DNA from: Limnohabitans sp. Rim8
GTDB lineage: Bacteria; Pseudomonadota; Gammaproteobacteria; Burkholderiales; Burkholderiaceae_C
DNA length: 64,000 nucleotides
Reading direction: 5' to 3'
NCBI GenBank assembly: GCA_945901045.1
Contig: CAMDKK010000008.1
Coordinates: 30,735 to 94,734 of the forward strand
Below the pieces are notes generated by a model. It was not told the origin of the DNA and made no database searches. It was given only the letters and a program-made list of their open reading frames with translations. The translations under genes were made by a program, and so were the position numbers. This document shows positions 58,023 through 64,000 of the stretch, in pieces (position 1 is the stretch's first letter; every line of letters begins with the position of its first letter).

Positions 58023-58946
58023 TTATATCCTCTTCGCCATGCGGGGATCAAGGGCATCGCGAAGACCGTCGCCAAGCATGTTGACTGCAAGAACCGTAAC
58101 TGACAGGAATACTGCTGGAAAAAAAACGATGTATGGTTTTACCTGCCACAAGGCCCTTCCATCTGACATGATGTTTCCCCATGATGGAATGTGTGAGGGC
58201 GTGCCGGCGCCTATGAAAGACAGGATCGACTCCACAATCATGGCACTGGCACAAATGAAGGTTGCTTGAACGGTCAGAGGCGCCAAAGTGTTGGGCAGAA
58301 TGTGCCGCAGGATGATCATTGGCGTTCGTGTGCCGGAGACGATGGCGCCGTCAATGAAAGGCTGCTCACGCAACGTGAGTACGATACCGCGCACAAGTCG
58401 AGAAACACGTGGAATTTCGGCGATCGTGATTGCAATGACAACGTTGCTGACACTGCCGCGTGTAACAGCCATCAAGGCAATCGCAACTAAGATTGGCGGG
58501 ATAGACATCATGCCGTCCATGATGCGCATGATGGTATTGTCGATCCATTGTACAAATCCAGCAATGAGACCAATTGCAAGGCCTATAAAAGAAGCGAGAG
58601 TTGCGACACAGAAGCCGACTGTTAGGGAAACGCGAGCACCATAAAGGACTCGGGAGTAGAGGTCTCGGCCCAGTGGGTCCGTACCGAACCAATTTTGTAC
58701 AGATGGCGCTCGGGTGCGTTTCGCTGGTGCTACAGCCGTTGGATCAAGTGTGCCAAGGTACGGAGCAAAAGCTGCCATCAGTACGAGTACCAGTAGCAAT
58801 CCGCCACCAATCACAATCGTTGGATTATTCAGAATGAAGGTGATAAAGCGACCATGCGCCTTATGTTGTTTTAGCACGTCCGTTAGCATCGGTGCGGCAA
58901 CAATGCCTGTCGATCCGATACCTGAATTTCTATGTTGGTTGTTCAA
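58023..58946 (-). CDS. Dipeptide-type ABC permease (DppC-like)
   Basis: 307 residues from a TTG start at 58946 that overlaps the dppB-like stop (TTGA); an ATG at 58889 would shorten the tail by 19 residues. Features: [24 protein letters not shown] and the EAA-type loop with [20 protein letters not shown], then [19 protein letters not shown]. Pairs with the DppB-like permease. Confidence 0.9.
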   Translation of the reverse strand: MNNQHRNSGIGSTGIVAAPMLTDVLKQHKAHGRFITFILNNPTIVIGGGLLLVLVLMAAFAPYLGTLDPTAVAPAKRTRAPSVQNWFGTDPLGRDLYSRVLYGARVSLTVGFCVATLASFIGLAIGLIAGFVQWIDNTIMRIMDGMMSIPPILVAIALMAVTRGSVSNVVIAITIAEIPRVSRLVRGIVLTLREQPFIDGAIVSGTRTPMIILRHILPNTLAPLTVQATFICASAMIVESILSFIGAGTPSHIPSWGNIMSDGRALWQVKPYIVFFPAVFLSVTVLAVNMLGDGLRDALDPRMAKRI

Positions 58947-59920
58947 TAGCGAATCCTCGGGTCAATCAATATATACAAAATATCGATTCCAAGGTTGACC
59001 AGCACATATGCAAAGCTGAACATCAACACAACGCCCTGAATGACAGGGAAATCGCGCCGAAGTATCGCTTCGACTGTTAGCCTGCCGAGGCCGGGGACTG
59101 CAAAAACACTCTCTGTAACCACAGCGCCGCCTATGAGCAGCGCAAACCCAATTCCGATGACTGTGACGATTGGAACTGCGGCATTCTTGAGTGCGTGAAT
59201 GAAAAGGATGCTGCCGAGACCAAGTCCTTTGGCTTTAGCCGTCCTCACATAGTCTTGCTGCAGTACTTCGAGCATTGAAGCACGAGTGATTCGTGTGATG
59301 AGGGCAATATAGACGAATCCAAGAGACACAGTTGGCAGTATGAGGTTTTTGAACCAAGGCCAAATACCAGTTGAAAGAGACGAATAGCCCTGAACAGGCA
59401 GCCAGTCGAGCTCTAAAGCAAAAATATATGCTAAGGCATAACCAACAACGAAACCTGGCACGGAAAAACCGAAAACAGCGATCACCATTATCAGCCTGTC
59501 GATCCAAGTTCCAACTTGCCAAGCTGCAATCACACCGAGTGGTACAGCAGTTAAAACAGCAAGAGTTAGGGTGAGCGTCATAAGCGACAAAGTCGGTTCT
59601 ATGCGCTGCGCAATCATTTCTCTTACCGGTAGACTTGTGAATAATGAATTACCGAGATCGCCATGAGCTAAACGCCATAGCCAATCTCCGAATTGCGTAA
59701 AAAATGATCTGTCGAGACCAAGACGGGTGCGGACCCGCTCGATATCGTCCGGTGTGGCCTGGTCACCAGCGATAAGAGCGGCTGGATCGCCGGGCGCAAA
59801 AAATAACAGGCTGAATACGAACAGAGAAACTACCGCCATCACTGGGATTGCAGCAAGGACTCGGCGCAAAATGTATTTCAGCAATCCGATGGCCCTGAAG
59901 GGCGTACCATTTTTGGCCAT
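58943..59920 (-). CDS. Dipeptide-type ABC permease (DppB-like)
   Basis: About 325 residues: YILRRVLAAIPVMAVVSLFV, the FAPGDPAALIAGDQAT loop, and the core YVRTAKAKGLGLGSILFIHALKNA. The ATG at 59920 lies 43 bases inside the amidase gene. A TTG at 59884, which overlaps the amidase stop and gives the commoner MLKYILRR start, is a serious alternative. Confidence 0.9.
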   Translation of the reverse strand: MAKNGTPFRAIGLLKYILRRVLAAIPVMAVVSLFVFSLLFFAPGDPAALIAGDQATPDDIERVRTRLGLDRSFFTQFGDWLWRLAHGDLGNSLFTSLPVREMIAQRIEPTLSLMTLTLTLAVLTAVPLGVIAAWQVGTWIDRLIMVIAVFGFSVPGFVVGYALAYIFALELDWLPVQGYSSLSTGIWPWFKNLILPTVSLGFVYIALITRITRASMLEVLQQDYVRTAKAKGLGLGSILFIHALKNAAVPIVTVIGIGFALLIGGAVVTESVFAVPGLGRLTVEAILRRDFPVIQGVVLMFSFAYVLVNLGIDILYILIDPRIRY

Positions 59921-61296
59921 CGCTCGTTCCAGCAATGAATGGATTCAAGTTCAGCCGCAACTTTCAAAATACGATTTTCGGCAAACCAAGGTCCTATAAT
60001 CTGTAGTCCCACGGGCAACCCGCTCTGAGTAAAGCCGGCTGGCACGGATGCCGCTGGATGACCAGTTAAATTAAAAGGGTACAGAGGTGCCGCTTGCTCT
60101 GCGTACATTTCAGACTCAACTGAGCCGTCTGCATCTATCTTGGCGGGTGGGGCAGTCATTGTTGGCGTAAGCAATAAATCATAACGATCGAATAGCCGCT
60201 GTACCGACCGGAAAAGCACCGTGCGACTGTCCTGTGCTCTTTGTAAGTCAACAGCAGAATAGCGCGCTCCTCGTTCGATACTCTTTCTCATCGAAGTGGT
60301 CATCTTGTCACCCCACTTCTCTGCAAGTAATGACAATCGCGTGGCGTGTGCGGTTGTAGCGATAACAACGTATGTTTCAAAGATATCATTGAAACAAGGA
60401 GGAGAAATGGGTTCGATATGATGCCCTTCGCGCTGCAGTGAAGCTACCATTTCCCCAGTCAATTGAGCCACTTCTGGGTCAGTACGATAGCGCCCGAAAT
60501 GTTCGACCCATCCAATACGATACTTAGACTTGGGTGCGCTTGCGGACAGGTCAAGGGGCACACCCAGAGTGTAGGGGTCATCTGAATGTGGCCCTGCCAA
60601 AACAGAAAGTAACAGTGCGACATCTGCAGTAGTGCGGGCCATTGGACCGACGAAAGCATAGTTTCCAAATCCGTCTGGAAATGTTTCGAAAGGAATCCTA
60701 CCGAGTGTCGCCTTGATACCAGTGACACCCGTATTGGATGCAGGGGCGCGGATTGAGCCACCGCCGTCGGTGCCAATAGCAAGGGGTGCAACTCCGGCTG
60801 CTAGTGCCGCACTTGCACCACCACTGGAACCACCAGGTGTATGCGCAAGATTCCATGGATTTCGAGTAATACCATAAGTTGGACTGTCGGTTAAAACTCG
60901 GTGTGCAAATTCAGGAAGCGTAGTTTTTCCAATGATGACAGCCCCAGCGGCCTTGACTCGTTGAACCACTACGGCATCCGTGTTTGCCACAAAATCCTTC
61001 ATGACAAAAGACCCGTTTCCAAGGGGTATTCCAGCGATAGAGACATTATCTTTGACTGTAATTGGGACTCCGTGCAATGGACCGAGTTCTGCTCCAGACA
61101 TTACTGCAGCTTCAGCAGATCGTGCAGCATCACGCGCCAAAGATGCCATTGAACAGGCAACAAAGTTGAGAGTCAGATTGAGCTTTTCGGCATGAGCTAG
61201 AACAGCTTCTGTGACATCAACAGGAGAGATCTTGCGGTTTCTAATCAGATTAGCCAATTCCGTGGCTGACAGGAAACAGATTTCATTGATTGTCAT
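59878..61296 (-). CDS. Amidase signature family hydrolase
   Basis: 472 residues with the Ser-cisSer-Lys triad regions: VPITVKDNVSIAG (Lys), HTPGGSSGGASAALAAG (cis-Ser) and IGTDGGGSIRAPASNTGVTG (nucleophile Ser). Cleaves amide or ester bonds, cytosolic (no signal peptide). Set between a cupin gene and a full peptide-type importer, so it probably hydrolyses the imported compound. GatA of tRNA amidation is unlikely: no gatB/gatC is present. Confidence 0.92.
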   Translation of the reverse strand: MTINEICFLSATELANLIRNRKISPVDVTEAVLAHAEKLNLTLNFVACSMASLARDAARSAEAAVMSGAELGPLHGVPITVKDNVSIAGIPLGNGSFVMKDFVANTDAVVVQRVKAAGAVIIGKTTLPEFAHRVLTDSPTYGITRNPWNLAHTPGGSSGGASAALAAGVAPLAIGTDGGGSIRAPASNTGVTGIKATLGRIPFETFPDGFGNYAFVGPMARTTADVALLLSVLAGPHSDDPYTLGVPLDLSASAPKSKYRIGWVEHFGRYRTDPEVAQLTGEMVASLQREGHHIEPISPPCFNDIFETYVVIATTAHATRLSLLAEKWGDKMTTSMRKSIERGARYSAVDLQRAQDSRTVLFRSVQRLFDRYDLLLTPTMTAPPAKIDADGSVESEMYAEQAAPLYPFNLTGHPAASVPAGFTQSGLPVGLQIIGPWFAENRILKVAAELESIHCWNERWPKMVRPSGPSDC

Positions 61297-61834
61297 GAAG
61301 GGTGGGCCGTAAGTTTGTTATCTTGCCATCCTCGTTAAATCCAAACCCCTTTTTTTGTACGGCACTTAAGACATCACCAGTCCATTCGACTTGCCCTGGA
61401 TCTGTACCTCCCACCACCACGAGGAGTAGGCCTTCCTCGTCGCTTATATTTCGGAACCCGCGCATCACAGAAATAGGCACAGAGGCGACATCATAAGGTC
61501 CAAGTATGACCTCATTTTCCGCATTGGAACCCCAATGAATCGACCAGCGTCCAGTGAGTGGAATGAAGACTTCTACTGTTCGATGATTGTGCAAACCAGT
61601 TCCCTTGCCGGCACCACACTTCACAATCGAAAGATGGAATCCTTCAACAGCAGTAATCGGCGGGACGACCTGGGCATCTTCCATCACACCGCCACCAATA
61701 ATGCTGAAAATTTCGCGCTGGAACTCTGGAAGAACCGCATCAATGAGTGGTATCTTGCTTGGCACTAAGTCTTTGAAGATGGCTACGCGCTTTAACATCT
61801 CCTCTTTGGTGACTTCACGGATCGGTAGTGCCAT
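61283..61834 (-). CDS. Cupin-domain protein
   Basis: 183 residues; one cupin barrel with GKGTGLHNHRTVEVFIPLTG (metal-ligand His, His and Glu) and a second motif around VASVPISVMRGFRNISDEEG, whose last histidine is not obvious. A strong ribosome site AAAGGAG precedes the ATG. It overlaps the amidase gene by 14 bases and follows the binding-protein gene by 110. Another cupin gene is at 54100, also linked to a solute-binding protein. Confidence 0.87.
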   Translation of the reverse strand: MALPIREVTKEEMLKRVAIFKDLVPSKIPLIDAVLPEFQREIFSIIGGGVMEDAQVVPPITAVEGFHLSIVKCGAGKGTGLHNHRTVEVFIPLTGRWSIHWGSNAENEVILGPYDVASVPISVMRGFRNISDEEGLLLVVVGGTDPGQVEWTGDVLSAVQKKGFGFNEDGKITNLRPTLHDNQ

Positions 61835-61944
61835 TGCGATATCTCCTTTGGTTAATTGGCCAATTCACAATTAGAATTTTTATGCGAATAAGCCACTGAT
61901 GAAAAACTATCTGAATTGAAAACCAAGTTAGTTAATTGAAAAAT

Positions 61945-63519
61945 CTAACGCTTCTCTATATTCCAATAGTTCAAAAATAGATCATCTGTCACACCTTGTA
62001 CGTTGCTGCGATATGCATTGGATACATCGAACTGTCCTGCAGGAACATAGGGCAGGAATGCCCACAGTCGTTTATGGAACTCATCAAAAGCGGTCTTTCT
62101 TGCAAGATCGGTTGGTGCTGCCAGAAATTTTTGACGCAAGCTCTCACCAGCAGGGTCGCAGGGAAAACCTGGCCAACTGCGACCTTCGCAATTAAGGTCC
62201 ACAGAGACGTTTGTCAGCGGATGGAACCAAGAAGCACCAATCGCGTAGTAGGCAAATAGATGGTAGCCGCCGTCACCAACAGCTTTGTTGCGCTGGTTAA
62301 TGCGCTGAAGCATCCCAGGAAAGTCAGTCATCTGAATTTCCACTTTAACGCCTGCGTCCTCTAAACGGCGTGCAAGGATCTGCGTCATTGTATTGATCGG
62401 TGCTAACTGCGGCGTACCGAGAATAATCAGTGTTTCTCCCTTGTAGCCTGCTTGGGCAAGAAGCGCCTTAGCTTTTGCCACGTCGACCTTGCGATAAGGC
62501 TCAGAACCGACCTCGGTACCATAGACAGTCCCGCAGACACTGTATGAAAAACAGACGGACCATTTTCCATCATCACCTGCGACAGCAGGCATCATGTCTT
62601 TCTGGTCAATCAGAAGGGCCAGAGCCTGGCGGGCGCGTACGTCATTGAACGGGGGTAATTGAAAGTTGAATCGCACGAATGCAGTGGTCGGTAGAGCTCT
62701 TGCTTGTACAGTAATACCTCGCTTTTTAAGGAATGGGATGAGGTCTGCGCCAACAGTATCCAAGAAATCAATTTCACCAGTAGCCAATGCATTGGCGGCA
62801 GTCGTTGCATCCGGCATGATCGTCCATTCGACACGGTCAAACTTAACAACACGTGCACCAGCAAGCCCGTTAGCAGGCTCAGTGCGTGATGGATAGTCTG
62901 GATTACGTTCAAACACAACCTTTGACCCTGCACGGCGTTCTGCCGCCACATAACGGAAGGGACCGGATCCTATTGGATTGGTTAGTGGCACGTTGTCTGG
63001 TCGCGTTGCATCTTCCTCGCGCATAATCGCTGCAATTGGCGCACCAGGTCCGGCAAGCATGAACTCGACCAGACCAAATTTTTCTTTCAATACCAATTTG
63101 AATGTCAGGTTGTCCACGGCCGCTAATGAGGAGGTCCTCTGGTTAAGCGCCCCCCCAATTGAAGTACCCTTCATCCAGCGGTTGATTGACGCTACAACGT
63201 CTTTAGACGAGACCGGAGAGCCGTCGTGAAACTTTAGCCCAGAACGCAAAGTAAATGTGTAGGTTAAACCGTCACTGCTCAGTGTTCTCTTTTCCAACAT
63301 CATGGGCTGCGGTGCCAGGTTCTTGTCAAGCGCATAAAGAGTGTCAAAGACCATATGCGAATAAATACGGGAAATTAGATTGGCGCCACGGGTCGGGTCT
63401 AGCTCCGATATATCCGCACTCGGAACAACACGAAGTATCTTTTTGGAGTCTTGGGCTGCGACTGTCAGTGCAAGTAGCAAGAAAAATAGTGCGGAAACCA
63501 AGTCACGAAATGATTTCAT
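61945..63519 (-). CDS. Dipeptide-type ABC transporter substrate-binding protein
   Basis: 524 residues, SBP_bac_5 family. Signal peptide (LVSALFFLLLALTVAAQ), then DTLYALDKNLAPQPMML, LRSGLKFHDGSPVSSKDVV and the usual long second lobe. ATG at 63519. First gene of the minus-strand operon binding protein-cupin-amidase-permease-permease-ATPase-ATPase. The ligand may be an amide, judging by the amidase. Confidence 0.92.
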   Translation of the reverse strand: MKSFRDLVSALFFLLLALTVAAQDSKKILRVVPSADISELDPTRGANLISRIYSHMVFDTLYALDKNLAPQPMMLEKRTLSSDGLTYTFTLRSGLKFHDGSPVSSKDVVASINRWMKGTSIGGALNQRTSSLAAVDNLTFKLVLKEKFGLVEFMLAGPGAPIAAIMREEDATRPDNVPLTNPIGSGPFRYVAAERRAGSKVVFERNPDYPSRTEPANGLAGARVVKFDRVEWTIMPDATTAANALATGEIDFLDTVGADLIPFLKKRGITVQARALPTTAFVRFNFQLPPFNDVRARQALALLIDQKDMMPAVAGDDGKWSVCFSYSVCGTVYGTEVGSEPYRKVDVAKAKALLAQAGYKGETLIILGTPQLAPINTMTQILARRLEDAGVKVEIQMTDFPGMLQRINQRNKAVGDGGYHLFAYYAIGASWFHPLTNVSVDLNCEGRSWPGFPCDPAGESLRQKFLAAPTDLARKTAFDEFHKRLWAFLPYVPAGQFDVSNAYRSNVQGVTDDLFLNYWNIEKR

Positions 63520-63547
63520 CTTGACCACCAAAATTGTTAAAAATTAT

Positions 63548-63576
63548 AATTTACATGATTTAAAACTTTGTGTCAA
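63548..63576 (-). promoter_or_regulatory. Candidate promoter of the importer-amidase operon
   Basis: On the minus strand a perfect TTGACA (63576-63571) is followed after 17 bases by TAAATT (63553-63548); a perfect TATAAT (63548-63543) lies slightly further on, at 22 bases. It sits about 30 bases ahead of the binding-protein ATG, in AT-rich DNA beside the end of an IS element. Confidence 0.45.
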
Positions 63577-63617
63577 TTTTTAAAAATTTATTGCACATTT
63601 TATTGACGAGTGTCCGG

Positions 63618-64000
63618 TTAAAAAGTGAATAAATTCAACTGGTTACCGTCGGATGCACTTTCGATCGTGTCGCCATCGAGCTGCAAGGCGCTAGAAACCT
63701 GGGTTTTCTCGAATACCGAGACCGACAAAATCTGTAGCAAAGTTTAGAGCGAGGCGTTCAATTGAAGTTCCTTCTTAACAATGGCAATAAGTACATAGGT
63801 GGATATGGCGCACCAGATTTGCGTCTTTACTGCGTTCTCGCTGTGGCCCAGAAACTTCTTGATGCGCAGGTGCTGTTTGATCCATTTGAAGAACAATTCC
63901 ACCTGCCAGCGACTCTTGTACAAAGCTGCAATGGTTGAGGGCGGCAAGGCCGTGTTGTTGGTCAAGAAGATCAAGGTCTTTTGGGTTTGGGGGTCTTTGA
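63618..64000 (-). pseudogene. IS4-family transposase, broken and cut by window end
   Basis: Minus-strand frame entering from beyond the window: YKSRWQVELFFKWIKQHLR, FLGHSENAVKTQIWCAIS, the Y(2)R(3)E(6)K-like region of IS4 transposases. TAA at 63746-63744 interrupts it where an aromatic residue is expected. Coding similarity then continues to NQLNLFTF and the stop at 63620-63618. The IS end should lie just beyond, near the GTGTCCGGTT sequence at 63610-63619. The rest of the element is outside the window. Confidence 0.8.

Overview
The window looks like a chromosomal segment of a betaproteobacterium of the order Burkholderiales, most likely Comamonadaceae. This rests on the gene order pyrG-kdsA-eno-ftsB, the family resemblance of the core proteins, and five orphan Bug/TctC-type periplasmic binding proteins, a family hugely expanded in that order. 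No rRNA, tRNA or CRISPR array was found.

Layout. Positions 1-31049 are mostly core genome: queG (cut by the window edge), an AEC carrier, a Bug gene coupled to xerD, then a tight six-gene operon (3802-10867) of a dipeptide-type ABC importer ending in a phosphonate monoester hydrolase/sulfatase-family enzyme. After a REP-like repeat cluster come housekeeping genes: gamma carbonic anhydrase, hslO, a nicotinamide riboside kinase-like gene with pnuC, ftsB, eno, kdsA, pyrG, coaBC, dut, roxA, bamC, dapA, parE and parC. A second REP pair lies between parE and parC.

From 31.1 kb onward the DNA is accessory. 31354-44747 is one locus: a divergent FadR-type regulator with an ABC ATPase faces a long minus-strand gene run (sugar-type ABC importer with Tat-exported binding protein, an AroE-like dehydrogenase, a Bug protein, three formylglycine-type sulfatases and another Bug protein). 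The distal part (31.3-35.3 kb) is visibly AT-richer than the proximal part, so the locus looks assembled from two sources. All three sulfatases lack a signal peptide, so I infer import of an organosulfate followed by cytosolic desulfation.

44.8-53.0 kb is a decayed, IS-bounded segment. Two same-orientation copies of one IS6-like element (one complete with inverted repeats but frameshifted, one only a 3' remnant) bracket a BLUF photosensor, a HiPIP pseudogene, a small secreted protein, an HMA-MauE-like membrane protein, an isomerase pseudogene, an O-methyltransferase, an atypical SDR, a Bug protein and a TetR remnant. A 2Fe-2S oxidoreductase fragment adjoins the second copy.

53.1-63.5 kb carries a Bug-cupin pair, a metallo-beta-lactamase-fold hydrolase and, convergent to them, a complete dipeptide-type ABC importer operon with an amidase and a second cupin. 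The window ends in a broken IS4-type transposase gene.
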